Part shown: in pieces, positions 12,415 to 24,486 of the stretch
How the letters are laid out: the number at the start of each line of letters is the position of its first letter
Numbering within the stretch: the first letter of the stretch is position 1
Source: Bactericera cockerelli
Lineage: Eukaryota > Arthropoda > Insecta > Hemiptera > Triozidae
Reading direction: 5' to 3'
DNA length: 64,000 nt
Assembly: GCA_024516035.1 (NCBI GenBank)
Contig: CM044964.1
Coordinates: 12,368,380-12,432,379, forward strand
Program-made: the position numbers and the translations under genes
The notes under the pieces: model-generated
What the model was told of the DNA's origin: nothing
The model's database searches: none
Seen by the model: only the letters and a program-made list of their open reading frames with translations

Positions 12415-12686
12415 CAAGGTTAGGTTTGTCTGGTCTACTCCTTGTGTAAAGTTCCCCACAACTTTAATACTGGCCTACTCCTAGTTCATACTACCCAAGA
12501 CTTTAACAAAGGCGAGATATTATTGTGATCTACTTGAAGAAAATTTTCGAATGTGGAGAATCCAGATAATTTGCTTTAGTTGTTCAGTAGTGTAAAGAAC
12601 TGCCTAGCAGACCACCCTGTATATGAAGTAATCAGTTAATCCAGTGTAGGTCATGCGATACCTGTAGGTTGTGAAAAGGAAGACAC

Positions 12687-12704
12687 TCTCTCTCTCTCTC
12701 TCTC

Positions 12705-12796
<92 letters not shown>

Positions 12797-12800
12797 ACAC
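12687..12800. repeat. (CT)n(CA)n compound microsatellite
   Basis: A short CT run followed by about 90 bp of CA dinucleotides. Long valine/cysteine ORFs here are artefacts of the repeat. Confidence 0.97.
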
Positions 12801-12930
12801 CTCCAATTTGAATTGAGAAGCACTTTTATACCGTCGCGTTAATTTGCAATCATTTACTACGTAATTAAATAAATAATTATTTTGCATAGTCAGTTCAAGA
12901 ATACCTTCTTCTAATAAATGATAAAATACC

Positions 12931-13070
12931 TCAGCACTAGCTTGGTCGATAAGGCGGCGGACTTGTAACCTGTAGGTCGGTGGTTCAAATCTCAGTTTCA
13001 GAGTAGATTTAGTAAAGCGAGTTTGAGTAGTTGTGATATCACGTAAGTGATTGACACTAATGTGATAACT
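12931..13070 (+). mobile_element. tRNA-derived SINE (CGATCGATAAGGCGG family)
   Basis: Head TCGATAAGGCGGCGGACTTG and GGTCGGTGGTTCAAATCTC; body with AGCGAGTTTGAGTAGTTGTG and a TCACGTAAGTGATT inverted motif. Other copies: 19530-19667 (+), 19751-19885 (-), 24985-25110 (+), 25771-25905 (-), 26321-26454 (-), 59955-60101 (+), 61063-61175 (+, partial), 61318-61452 (-). Confidence 0.85.
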
Positions 13071-13454
13071 TAACTTATTAATAAGTATCATGTAGGTTTA
13101 ATTGGTATTTTAAGAAGAACTTAAAACTGTTGTGGTGGAATGTTTGTCATAATTCCAAAATTAGAATGGTCGTCCTCATTGGAAATTACACTATTAGGTA
13201 TTTTATTACTTATTTACATGACCGGAAATCGGACCCTTATATTTAGGGTTCCTTCATATAAGGTAGAGTTCATTGCACTGACCACTTATTGCTACCAAGG
13301 TCGATTATACTCTTTAAATATGTATAATTATAAGTTGTTAAACCGACTTCTGTAGTTCGATCGATAAGGCGGTGGACTCGTAACGTAGAGGTCGTTGGTT
13401 CGAGCTTCCCAGCGTGGCAAATATTTTTACTAAGTATCATGATTGTTATTATTA

Positions 13455-15164
13455 TACAGGGTGTCCCGTATACAGATGCAAATATTTTGAGGGTAGGTTC
13501 AGCCCACCGTGAACTATCATATGAGCGAAACTTGCAGTGGGGCATTTTGCTTCGTTAAAGAGTTATAGCCAAATCCCTGTTTTTCCCACAGGTCTAGAGG
13601 TCACTTGGATCGATGCACGTTTTCAAAGAAATGATAGCCAGTAAGTAATTTTTTACTTCATGTATGGATAATCATGCATATTTCCCTTCAAATGCAGTTG
13701 GTTGCATGAAAAAATATTGAAAGACCAGAGAGACATTTAATCATAAGTTCAATACTTTTGTAAAATTTGATTTTTCCCTTTTTTCCCTTTCGGGAATTTA
13801 AAGTACTTCTACAATTGCAATTCTGCGTATCACTAGTTAAAAAAATACCCTATTATGTTTAGTTTTAGAAAAAAGAAAGCTCACTTATATCACTTTGAAG
13901 ATCATGGAACGCAAGACACACAAAGCTCAAAAAATACTTCTGAATCATGATGGAAAATTCAAAGTTGGCTGAATTTTAACAGAATTGGCGCGTAATTTGA
14001 GGTATAAATACACTGCTCTGGGATGTTGACCAGAGGGAAATTGATCATTCACAGTGGTCGGTCGGTGTGAACTTTTATGTGAATGGGGTTTCGGGGTCAC
14101 AGGGTTATCGTGAGGAAAAATGAGAGAGGCTGCAACGAAAGCAGCAACCAGAGGTGTAATAATGGACAAAGAATACACATGGAGAAAGACTCTGCGCTAA
14201 CAACAAAAATTGTGATTTTATTTTTAGAATTAAAATTAAAAATATCATTTTTGTGTTTATCACAATCATGATATCAAAAACATAACAAAAAAGTGCCGAA
14301 AATTAACCTTGGGTAAAACTCGAACATCCAACCTTCAGGTTCTATTATTATTATTAATACTTTATTGATAAACTACAAACATGATACATTCTGCAAAACA
14401 GGACATGAAATGAAAAGAACCCAAAAGAATATGTAGCGAACCAAGGGCGAGGTTAAAGCTTGTGGCTTTCTCTTCCACCGAACAAATTGATCGTCTTGTT
14501 ATTTTAATTATTAGATTTGATTGATATAGTTGGTTAATAGAACTATTTGTACCTACTCAGAAAATTTTCATTTATAACTTGCAGTTGGCACAAAAATGGT
14601 CACACAGACCGCTTCAGGCATCGAAAGTTCTTCAAAATGCAATAGCGCCCAGATTCAAAATTTGAACGATGTGTTTCTCTCCTTCTGGTGCCGTTTAATA
14701 GGTCGTATCTCATCCGTTCCTTCACGCGTCTGGAAGAACTTGGAATTTATTGAAACAAAATAGCAGAGGGTATTTTTTTAACTAGTGATACGAAGAATTG
14801 CAATTGTAGAAGTACTTTAAATTCACGAAAGGGAAAAAAAGGGAAAAATCAAATTTTAGAAAAATATTGAACTTATGATTAAATATCTCTCTGGTCTTTC
14901 ATTATTTTTTCATGCAACCAACTGCATTTAAAGGGAAATATGCATGACTATCGATACATGAAGTCAAAAATTACTTACTGGCTATCATTTCTTTAAAAAC
15001 GTGCATCGATCTAAGTGACCTCTAGACCTGTGGGAAAAATAGGAATTTGGCCATAACTCTTTAACGAAGCAAAATGCCCCACTGCAAGTTTCGCTCATAT
15101 GATAGTCCACGGTGGGCTGAACCTACCCTTAAAATATTTGCATCTGTATACGGGACACCCTGTA
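13455..15164. mobile_element. 1.7-kb fold-back element with about 400-bp inverted ends
   Basis: The ends TACAGGGTGTCCCGTATACA and TGTATACGGGACACCCTGTA begin inverted repeats that pair from 13455 to about 13850 with about 14765 to 15164. The interior (13860-14760) is AT-rich, includes a degraded SINE near 14240-14345, and has no ORF resembling a transposase. The element interrupts the SINE shared by both arms and is absent from the left arm, so it inserted after the inverted duplication formed. Confidence 0.85.
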
Positions 15165-15517
15165 TAACTGGTGTATATAACTAAAAAGTTGAAAAACACC
15201 ACTTTAATATAATAGAATATAGATCGATAGATTATGAAACCTGGTTGCAGGGTTTCAGATGAAACACCATACAATTAACACTGCGACCTAGTAAGATCTA
15301 TTGTGTCCAGGGAGAAAATCTCTCATCCTATTTCCCAGTCCTGTGCCTTTGACGGCCCGTCTGGGCTTAGTTGGGAGGGGTTGTCCAATACAGAACACCC
15401 ATGAACTGTTCCTTCATGAGAAGCGTCAGTCTCAGGACGAGGTGTTCTTGGTTATGGAGATCTCCAAGACTACTAAGTATCACGATTGTGATAAACACAA
15501 ATTGATAGCTATTTTAC

Positions 15518-15651
15518 TTCCGAAAATTTCTAATATTAGAAATCGGAAGTATTGTGTTCGTTTTTGTAAAAAAATAATATATTTTTTTGCTTCGATTTCA
15601 ATTTTTTTCATATTTCTGGACGTTTCATAACCTCCTGAGCAACTTTGGTTG
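15518..15651 (-). mobile_element. 3' fragment of the 720-bp family, right-arm copy
   Basis: Mirror of 5773-5913, again only the terminal part ending in the ATTTCTAATATTAGAAAT hairpin. Confidence 0.75.
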
Positions 15652-16370
15652 TTTTTTTTATCTCATTTGTGTTGAAGTATTAGATTATTAATTTTCAAAT
15701 AGTTTAATTTTCAGGTAATTATTATATAAGCCTCCTTTTTAATATCAATTAATTAATTATCAATTGATTTTTTCCTTTTATTGTACATAATTTTATTCAA
15801 TAAAATTAATTGTTACAGCTCAGAAATAATGTACATCTCTTATCACTGATTACCAATACTTTTCATAACACGTCACTAGCACACAAGTGCAGGGCGTTAC
15901 TTTGTCATTCTTCTCTTGTCCAAACAACACTGATTTTACCCACAACCACAAGTTGCTGAAAAGATGTAAATTATATCTGAGCGCAACATTTTACCAATTG
16001 TTGAAAAAAAAAAAAAAAAAAAAAATAGTTTAATACTTGAAATAATTTTAATAATTCCTCATTTATTTTCTACTCCGACATCCGACTTGTTATCAAATAT
16101 TGCTTGGACCTGCTCGTATGTTTAATAATTATCATATCTCCTGTGAGTAGCTCCCTGGTCATAACTCTTGGCCTGTAATTAGCCTGAGCTACCAAAGCTC
16201 GAACTGATCTGATGAGATTTCTGTCTGAGATGAAAAAAAGTTCCCCCTAGCTCGGATCCTAGGTGTTCCACTTTCTCTATCTCTAATTTCAGCCCGCCTA
16301 TCGGACCATATTATATCTGTCGAATTATAGCGAGACACGATGTTCAGAAAGTTTTGCCACATCGGACCAT

Positions 16371-16567
16371 AATTATTATCATTAAACACTTTATTAGATA
16401 TATAAAAACATAATATGTACAGTACAAATGATTATTATAACAATAAAGAAATGGAAACAATATATACAATAAAAAGGAAAAAGAATAGAAAAATATTTAT
16501 AAACTAAACATATGTCCTAACTAAAGGGCGGGGTTATTGGCTATTGCAATCTCTTCCACCCAACCCT
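16371..16567 (-). mobile_element. AATAAA/(AAT)n retroposon, right-arm copy
   Basis: Mirror of 5061-5268; on the minus strand it starts GGGTTGGGTGGAAGAGATTG and ends in the AATAAAGTGTTTAATG tail. Confidence 0.75.
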
Positions 16568-17407
16568 TATCATATTTGTTGAATTATGAAACTGTCCCAC
16601 TGAATTGTACATATTGAACTATAGCAAGACACCATGTTCAGAAAGTTTGACCACATCGAACCATATCATATTTGTCGAATTATGAAACTGACCCTTAGAA
16701 GAATTCCTTAGGGAGAGAGCCACAAAAATTGTAATGAAAAACTAAAATAAATATACATTATTACATTATTACCCACTGAGTTGTGTACATATCAGATTAT
16801 AGAGAGACACCATGATCAGAAAGTTTTACCACATCGGACCATAATATCATATTTGTCGAATTATGAAAATGTCCCTCTGTGTTGTACATCTCAAATACAG
16901 CTATACCTGCTATACAATCTATACAGGCAAGTTATTCACTCCTTGCCTACTAATCTTAGCCCAAGTTGGTAAACCTTTATCGAAAATAACATTGTCTAAG
17001 TGTCTGATATGTACATTGTAACATATACATCTCATATGTATATTCATCTCATTTTTACATACCTTGATACCTAGGTATACATCTTATTAATTCGGATTTA
17101 CTTACCACATCTATTTACAAATTCTTACATTTAAAGTGAATTTACAAAGATTCAACGTGAACATCTCTATAGGTAGGTAATACGAGTATAAGAAATCAAT
17201 ACTTTCTATAATTTATACGTATTATAAGAAATCAATACTTTCTACACCTAATAGGTAAAAGAAAGTAAAAGAGTAACCATATTTGTGCTGTCAAACTTGC
17301 CTCACTGAAGAATTTTTGGCATATTTGGGACTCGAAACACCGATCTTCAGGTTACAAGTCCACAGTATTGTTGATCGATCTACCCATTAATGATCTACGA
17401 TCTATAG

Positions 17408-17703
17408 CGCGCGATTAGCTCTGTGGTTAAGCACTCGCTTGCCATGCGGAAGGTCCCGGGTTCGATCCCCCGTGCCGACAAAAATTTGTATTCTTTGGTT
17501 ACAAATGTTTGTAAGGGATATACCTTCCGGTGCGCTCATGTTGACCCAGCACCTAATTGGGAAGTATTTAGTCATTTCTCGCCCATCAGAGCGGAGGCAT
17601 ACTACGGGATGGGCAGGCTACAACACAGACCACAAGCGTCTAAAGTAGCTCCTGTTTCATAGCTACAAAATAAAATCAGCTGAGAAACACCCATCTTTTA
17701 AAA
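17408..17703 (+). mobile_element. tRNA-derived SINE (GCGCGATTAGCTC family), right-arm copy
   Basis: Clear head GCGCGATTAGCTCTGTGGTT and GGTCCCGGGTTCGATCCCCC; body with CACCTAATTGGGAAGTATT and CCACAAGCGTCTAAAGTAGC. Mirror of 3961-4241. Confidence 0.85.
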
Positions 17704-18294
17704 AAGACCTCATGAGGTCGGTACATACATCGATGTAATGTTCAAAGTGAACTGTCTAGATACGTAGTGCTTCAGTCATCAGATCTTGATGGATGCGATC
17801 ATGCAGAAATCATAAAAAATGTAGAGCATCATAGATTTGCTACCTCCGGGGCGTATTAGGATTTTCGCAACTGTGCAAACTTTGTACAACTATTCACTTG
17901 ATGGACATATACTGGATAAATGCCAATCCATCCTTGCCCGTTCTTTGATAGGTACAAAAAATCATTAATTTATTGAATTCATTGTACAGGCCAACTACGC
18001 TTTTTTTAATCATGTACCTAGGTATTATTAAATATATTATTTTTTTTCTATTTAGATTTATTATTATGGTCAAGTACATAATTAAACGACATTTGAAAAA
18101 GTTAAAGGTTATCTTTTTTGTGTTAACCACAAAGCTGATGGCAATAATAAACCCGTCTTCTCAAAATTTGTCGTGTTCCGGTCATGAACCGCCGCTGATT
18201 TTTCAAAGTGATTTTCTAAAAGTTGATGTACTTTTAAAACATCAACAACATCTGTATCAGCAATTTTATTACTACTGTAATCATCCGGTCTATT

Positions 18295-18438
18295 GTTGGG
18301 TGGAAGAGAATGCCATAGGCAATAACCCCGCCCTTTAATTAGGATATAATTATGTTTATATATGTTTTTCTTTTCTTTTTCCTTTATATTGTACATATGT
18401 CTTCTTATATATTAAGGTGTTTAATAATAATAATAATA
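18295..18438 (+). mobile_element. AATAAA/(AAT)n retroposon, right arm only
   Basis: Begins TTGGGTGGAAGAGAATGCCA and ends in an (ATA)n tail. The corresponding left-arm position (about 3230-3260) lacks it, so it is a post-duplication insertion. Confidence 0.7.
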
Positions 18439-18758
18439 TTGTTATTGATGTACAATTTCAATTTCAATAAGGGTTTAGTTCTAACTCAATTATAATTTGG
18501 TAAAAGAATTCTGTTTTATCCGGTAGAAGAAAACAGAATTGTCCATTAATTTATTGAAACCTATGAATTTAGTCAAAATATTTTTCAATATTTTGTAACC
18601 TTTATTACAAAATACTTAAGAAGGATTTGACACCAATGGATAAATTTTGATTTATTAGAAAGTGAATCTTGAAACCTTTCACTACTCTGAATAGAATAAA
18701 CTGCAAAGTGTGTCGTGATTTTAAATAAGAAACAATGCAAATAAACAAATCAAAAGAT

Positions 18759-18966
18759 CTCGTTATGTCACTGAAGTTAATCAACGTCCAGCGAGTTTAG
18801 GACTTGGATGGGTGACGATTCAAATTCAAACCCTCGTGATGCTGGCTCTTCCCGGCCCCACTCGAGCTGAGTGAGGTTAATTTGAGTAGCTAGTTTGTGA
18901 GTTTCCTGCGAATAGAGGGTGGAACCTTCGTCGTGCTATGACCATGGAGTTGAAAGCAACTTTAAA
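18759..18966 (+). mobile_element. 5S rRNA-derived SINE, right-arm copy
   Basis: CTCGTTATGTCACTGAAGTT, then a GTCCAGCGAG/GGACTTGGATGGGTGACG block, corresponds to the second half of insect 5S rRNA including its internal control region. The conserved body (GAGTGAGGTTAATTTGAGTA, TTTCCTGCGAATAGAGGGTG) and a GACCATGGAGTTGAAAGC tail follow. Other copies: 2721-2932 (-), 48200-48388 (+), 51977-52172 (+), 55482-55670 (-), 60773-60982 (-); partial at 22017-22140, 39842-40030 and 48862-48932. Confidence 0.85.
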
Positions 18967-19529
18967 ACTGATCAAATCAGTTACCACTGACAAATTGACA
19001 AAATAACTTAGGTTTGCGTTATTCAAAGTTCAAACTGACCATTTTTCAAAAGTTGAGCTATTTCACGAAATCGGCAGATCTTGAGAAGTACTAGTCCAAT
19101 GGAGTTGAACTTCGCTATGGTTTCTAATGGAAGTACAAGAGAGCCTTTAGACTTAGACTATCATGTGTAAAAAAAATCGAGTTCAATGATCTTGTAGTTC
19201 TCGAGTTTTAAGAGTTGAAACATACGAATCATCTTATAATACAGGTATATCTGGTACATATATAAGATTTCTGAGCTACATTTACGGTAATTTTCATTAC
19301 ACAATCGCGTATCATGAGTAGTAAAAGTGATCAAGCACTGAATCGCCATGATATTAATCATGGGCTTACATAGGCTTAAGCCAAACTATGAGCTCTATAG
19401 GTCAACTTCATGGAGATAGTGCACCCACAAAAACATAAAATGAAATGCCAAGTCCATGAACAAAAATACGGACTAGTTTTAGAGGTTTGCGTTGGAATTA
19501 TGCAAATCAATGACTACAGTAAAAAAAAT

Positions 19530-19885
19530 CGCTCAGTAGCTTGATCGATAAGGTGGTGGACTTGTAGCCTGGAGGTCGGTGGTTCAAGTCTCGGTTTCAG
19601 CGTTGATTTAGTAAAGAAGTTTGAGTAGTTGTGACATAAGGAAAGTGATTAACTCAAAAATGATAACTACTACTACTAACTAATAGTTTAAAAATATTCT
19701 GTGACCTGTGGGTAAGAAATCAGTATGAATTATTAAAGTTATGATATTATTTTGTGTTTATCACTTTCGTGATATATCACAACTACTCAAACTCGCTTTA
19801 CCAAATCCACGCTGAAGCCGGGACTTGAACCACCGACCTCCAGGTTACAAGTCCGCCGCCTTATCGATCAAACTACTGAGGTCGG
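19530..19885. mobile_element. Pair of opposed tRNA SINEs
   Basis: One copy of the CGATCGATAAGGCGG family lies at 19530-19667 (+) and a second at 19751-19885 (-), head outwards, so a transcript across both could form a long hairpin. Both are absent from the left arm. Confidence 0.8.
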
Positions 19886-20519
19886 AAGTATGATTTATAA
19901 TTTGGTCGAATTCTAAATAAACGATAAAAAAAACTCAAACTCTGTTTTGGATCATAACTTCATAACACACATATTTATATATCTCGAGGCACTAGATTTA
20001 CTAGCTTTTTAAAATTTTGTCTTTGTCTTTTTTTGTTGTTGATATTTATATTATTTACATGCATTGTAAATATCATAAAAATGTAAATAAATGAAAGTTA
20101 TTTTTTGAGAGAAAGAAAGACCACTCCACTGTCAAAGCATTATAAATCAATTCTCCTTGATTCTCTTTTTTATCAACCAAGGTCCAAGGGCTGTCAATAT
20201 TATTTTTACTAAACAAACTCAATCAAGTTTTATTTAGTAAAGAAATATTTACAAAGTAAATTTATTAAAACAAAACTTTATCAAGTGTGCGCCATAACTT
20301 GATAACCAATGCCTAAGGTCTCTGTTGGTTTTGTACTTGGCGTGACGCACCACCGTGCACTTTACTATGCAGATACCCAGTAGAGGAACCTTAATTTGTG
20401 ATCTATTAGATAGGCATGACTGCATGTGCTGAACACAGGGGAAACGCCTAGAGACAAATACAATAGAGATGGGAAGATTGTGAAGTTAACTGCAAGACAA
20501 TAATCTACAGGTTGATGCC

Positions 20520-20683
20520 GACCTCCGTGGCGCAGTGGTTAAGAGCATTGGTTGCTGACCCGGAGGTTGCGAGTTCGAATCGCGGCCGCAGCGGATAATT
20601 CTATCCGAGATTTTCCGTTTCCAGAAAGGAATGGATGTAAAGTTAATTTGTCCTGAAGTAATGCAAAAGCGGTACCGGGGCAC
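20520..20683 (+). mobile_element. tRNA-derived SINE, right-arm copy
   Basis: GACCTCCGTGGCGCAGTGGT head and GGTTGCGAGTTCGAATCGC box B, ending at GGTACCGGGGCAC. Mirror of 688-853. Confidence 0.8.
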
Positions 20684-21400
20684 AACTACCTTCTTTTGAA
20701 ATCTACAGGATGGTACATAAAGTATCTGGATAAAGTTGTTAAGTTATATTTATTTTATTTCTGTGATGTCTAAAACGATGTTACATCAGCATGATCATTT
20801 TTTCTGAATTATAATAATAACAATAATACCTGTTGAACAGGTGTATATTTACGGGCCAAGACCTATATAAACATATAACAAGATTACAAAATATAAGAAC
20901 AAAATAAAAGCAAAATTAAAAATATTTATCAAAATTATAAGATTTACTGATTATAAGCATTATCATTAACGTTAGCGGTTTTTTTAATCAAGCCCAAGGC
21001 ATGGCCCTATATTTATTTTTCCTAACCCTACTCTACACAGTACACAATGAGGCATTGCCGAACATCGTTTCGGGCCGTAACTCGGCGCCACCGTAAAAAT
21101 AAAAACAGAGTAGAAACTTAGAATTCTGTTTGTCAAAAAAAAAAAAAAAATTGTCTAAGAGTCACAGCCACTACATCATAATGATGTTGCAAAAATATGA
21201 TCTTGTTACAAAAATGTGACATTCTAGTCTTGTTACAAGTTGTTACATGACAATAGCGAACACAGTTGTACCACTTGTTAATCATTATTCATTGTTACTC
21301 GTAGTTTGTAACAAGTAGTTACTTGTCGTGAGCCGGTAATCTTAATAAAGCACTGTGTATAGGGACATAATATGTACTATTATTATTATTATTATTATTA

Positions 21401-21592
21401 TTGTCCCGGTAGCTCAGTGGTAAAGGCGGCACTCTGTGAATCCAGAGATTCCAGAGGTCGCGGGTTCGAAACCCAGCCGGGACATGACAAGTGTTCCTCC
21501 CATTTGGAATTTTTACCACATAATAATATGTCTTGGGCTTACTGCTGGAAAAATGGGACTTTAATAGTCCTAATCGGGCAGTATAAATAAGG
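21401..21592 (+). mobile_element. tRNA-derived SINE (GTCCCGGTAGCTCAG family)
   Basis: The head has a paired acceptor stem (GTCCCGG with CCGGGAC) and a GCGGGTTCGAAACCC T-arm, but the anticodon region is expanded by a short duplication (CCAGAGATTCCAGAG), so it is not a normal tRNA. The body ends near GGGCAGTATAAATAAGG. A (TAT)n run precedes it at 21372-21400. A diverged copy is at 25170-25325. Confidence 0.8.
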
Positions 21593-21602
21593 CGATATTA
21601 AT

Positions 21603-21778
21603 ATTATTAAACACTTTATTAGATATAAGAAGACATAATATATGTACAATACAAATAATTATTATAACAATGAAAGAATGGAAACAAAAGGAAAAATAAT
21701 AGAAAAATATAATATATATAAACATGTCTTAAGTAAAGAGCGCGGTTATTGCCTATGGCAATCTCTTCCACCCAACCC
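21603..21778 (-). mobile_element. AATAAA/(AAT)n retroposon
   Basis: Minus-strand copy of the family at 5061-5268, complete at both ends. It lies immediately beyond the inverted-repeat end and SINE. Confidence 0.7.
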
Positions 21779-22016
21779 AACATACTCCACTTCAACTACA
21801 CATAATAATACAATGAGATCTTATTATGTATAACTGCCGCACAAATGAATTTCTTTCGTAGGCATTTCTGGTCTATTTTTTTAAAAAAATACTTCTTAAA
21901 AAATAGGTAATATACACACAAAAAAACCAAACAATCATCATTGCCAAATTGAACCAGAGTAGGCAAGGATCACAGCCAATACCCCAACGCTTTTTTTACT
22001 TGACTTATTTTGGTTT

Positions 22017-22140
22017 AACGTCACTTCTTTTGTTTAACGTCGCATTCAACCGCATGATCATATCACGACGGGAATTTTAACCCTCCATTTGCTGGAAACT
22101 CACAAACTAGCTACTCAAATTAACCTCACCCAGCCTGAGA
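22017..22140 (-). mobile_element. Body-only fragment of the conserved SINE family
   Basis: Contains the reverse complement of CTCAGGCTGGGTGAGGTTAA and the CGTGATATGATCATGCGG tail but no 5S or tRNA head. From 22141 to 22860 I see only AT-rich sequence plus a SINE fragment near 22830. Confidence 0.6.
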
Positions 22141-22865
22141 AATCACGAAATTCTGATGAGCCTATCTTGAGTTGATACGCCGCCGCCTTGGCGCCATCAC
22201 GACAAATTTTGAGAATAAATGTCGTTTCGGTCGAAAAATGTAATTTTTTTGTGTCACCCATCCATTTTTTGTCCTTACCCCGTGTAGCTTAACCCTAGAG
22301 AGTGGTTTAATGAGGTTTTTCATTGAAATCGTTTCCACGAGGAAGTCATGCGTCACTCACGATCTCGATAGATTAATTGTTGCTGTTGACACGTGTGCGG
22401 TGTATATTCCCAAGGTGAGGGGGGAGGTTCTCAATTTCTCATTCAGAACTCCATCAACTCTATTGTATCTCTGCTCGGATACATATTCACAGCTCCATTT
22501 ATACGAGTATCTAATGTATCTCAACACAGATTAGACGCCGTACAGATGATAATACTGTTTGTCCTTTAACCACAGCCTATAGTATCTCATCACGGATTTT
22601 GTTTTATACTTCAGCAAATACACAAGAGATTATTATTAATAACATATTCACTTCTTAAGTTGTAGTGTTCTTTTACAAAAATATATACAGATACAAAGAA
22701 GAAATACAATGTAGATACAGAAGAAAATACACAGTAGATTGTTTTCCACAAAGGAGCGCTTCGCCGTGCCTGGTCAAAAATCAAAGGAAGGAAGGCTATT
22801 ATTTTCTTATATCCAGGGATTTCCAGATTCGGAATCTGGAGGTCGGTGGTTCAAGTCCCAAGTTA

Positions 22866-23082
22866 ATAATAATAATAACACTTTTTAGTGGACGGTAACC
22901 ACCAGGCGAGGTTAATGCTCAAAGCATTTTCTACCACCTAACCCTCAGAGTCTTATTATTATGTGGTCACAAACTCAAATGAATGAGGAAAAATTCATGC
23001 ACTGGGTGGGATTCGAACCAACGGGTCCCTACGCTACCTGGACTACCAGACTAGCGCGTTAACCACTTGACTACCAGTGCAC
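22866..23082 (-). mobile_element. tRNA-derived SINE (GTGCACTGGTAGTCAAGTGG family)
   Basis: On the minus strand the order is GTGCACTGGTAGTCAAGTGG, GGTTCGAATCCCACCCAGTG, GTTTGTGACCACATAATAAT, GGTTACCGTCCACTAAAAAG. Other copies: 33712-33929, 40753-40915, 45891-46110, 48941-49160, 53466-53671, 54090-54308 (all +), and 60320-60400 (-, partial). Confidence 0.85.
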
Positions 23083-23439
23083 AGGACGTCTGCCGCAGAC
23101 TTGGCGGGGCCAATTTAGATCCCTGTGGTATCTGACAGGGAACAGCGGTGGTGCCAAATCGAGGCCCGAAACGATGTACGGCAATGCCTCATTGTGTAGA
23201 GTAGGGTTAGGAAAAATAAATATGGGGCCATGCCTTGGGTGCAGCCGGGAGTCGAAAATTGTGCATCTCCTCGCGAATTCCACAACAAGAGAGTTATGTA
23301 CCTTTTAGTTATCATATACAGAGTGTCCACTTTTAATGTGCGCCATAGGAAAAATACATGTAAAAACAGTTTTTCTTGTCTCAAAAGTCGCCATTAAGTA
23401 TTTTAATTAAACCAAATATGTTAACTCATGTATTTTTAT

Positions 23440-24386
23440 CTGAAGAATCCACTGGTGGTAATTTCATACACCTGGGACTTACAGTTAAAAAGTTAAGGGT
23501 TCGAAATCCGAGAAATGTGTTATGTTTGAAACTCAACATTTTTGTACAATTGGATACTCTATTTTATGTATTTTTTCACGAGAAATTGATTGGTAATATT
23601 TTCAATTACCTGGTGTTTACAGTTAAAAAGTTCTGGGTTCGAAACCGAGTAATTGCGTTATGTTTGAAACTCAATATTTTCGTACGACTGGATACCTACC
23701 TGGTTTCTGGTTTTACTAACTGTGATACCCTATTTTAGCATTCTTTAACTTTATTTGTGTATTTTTTCAATCGATTTCTGCTTCTTTTGTCCGAAGAAGA
23801 CCTACTGAAAAAAGGCGTGTTTTAAACTTGAATTCATGACTTTGTAAAAATGGACAACTGATAATCAGTTTATGGGTAGGTACTTACTGATATTGAAGTT
23901 AGATTCGATTTTCAGACGAATCTAGTTTAAATCTGACACACGCTCCCAATTTTCAAATCTCACGGATGTGGGCCAAAGAAAATCCTCTATTCTTGGTCAG
24001 CCTCATACTCAGTACCCACAAAAAAGTATACGTCTGGGCAGGAATAGTAGGACAACACATTATTGGTCCAATATTCTACAATGAAAGTCTAACTTCAGAA
24101 CTCTTCCTCGACCTCCTTGTTCATACACCTGGGACTTACAGTTAAAAAGTTAAGGGTTCGAAATCCAAGAAATGTGTTATGTTTGAAACTCAACATTTTT
24201 GTACAATTGGATACTCTATTTTATGTATTTCTTCAAGAGAAAATTGATTGGTAATATTTTCAAATTTCCTGGGGTTTACAGTTAAAAAGTTCTGGGTTCG
24301 AAACCGAGTAATTGCGTTATTTTAAACTCAAATTTTCTCGACGGTACCTACCTGGTTTTTGGTTTTTTAACTTGGAACCCCCATTT
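23440..24386. repeat. Three diverged copies of a CTTACAGTTAAAAAGTTAAG block
   Basis: A unit containing CACCTGGGACTTACAGTTAA, GGGTTCGAAATCC and TGTTTGAAACTCAACATTTT occurs at about 23466, in a variant at about 23608, and again from about 24121 to the gap. It has no coding potential and no similarity to the other families here. It may be an internally repeated mobile element cut off by the gap. Confidence 0.55.
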
Positions 24387-24486
24387 NNNNNNNNNNNNNN
24401 NNNNNNNNNNNNNNNNNNNNNNNNNNNNNNNNNNNNNNNNNNNNNNNNNNNNNNNNNNNNNNNNNNNNNNNNNNNNNNNNNNNNNN
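24387..24486. other. Assembly gap (100 N)
   Basis: One hundred N; the repeat block at 23440-24386 runs into it, which probably explains the failed assembly. Confidence 1.

Larger units (their letters stand above)
6581..13168. other. Spacer of the giant inverted repeat
   Basis: About 6.6 kb between the two arms, with no counterpart elsewhere in the window apart from dispersed repeats. It holds the TTAA MITE (6931), SINE fragments (7375-7500, 8707-8880, 11225-11480), a full 720-bp repeat (9490), a fold-back element (10271), a retroposon fragment (10667), a CT/CA microsatellite (12687) and a SINE (12931). I see no coding gene. The stretches 7510-8700 and 11580-12260 look like plain AT-rich sequence. 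Confidence 0.75.
13169..21373. repeat. Right arm of giant inverted repeat
   Basis: Reverse complement of 1-6480. The inner edge GTCGTCCTCATTGG (13169) matches the last bases before the gap at 6480; the outer edge GGGACATAATAT (21373) matches base 1. The arm is longer because of private insertions: the fold-back element 13455-15164 with flanking sequence to about 15230, SINEs at 19530-19885, and AT-rich sequence at about 19960-20310. No gene is visible. Confidence 0.9.

Noticed and set aside
12604..13091. ORFs of alternating Cys/Val
   Set aside because: Produced by the CA microsatellite at 12687-12800.
18759..18820. Genuine 5S rRNA gene
   Set aside because: Only the second half of 5S is present, diverged, fused to a SINE body and dispersed in both orientations.
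21406..21484. Functional tRNA with a paired GTCCCGG/CCGGGAC stem
   Set aside because: The anticodon arm is disrupted by a short duplication and a SINE body follows directly; the same head occurs on other elements.
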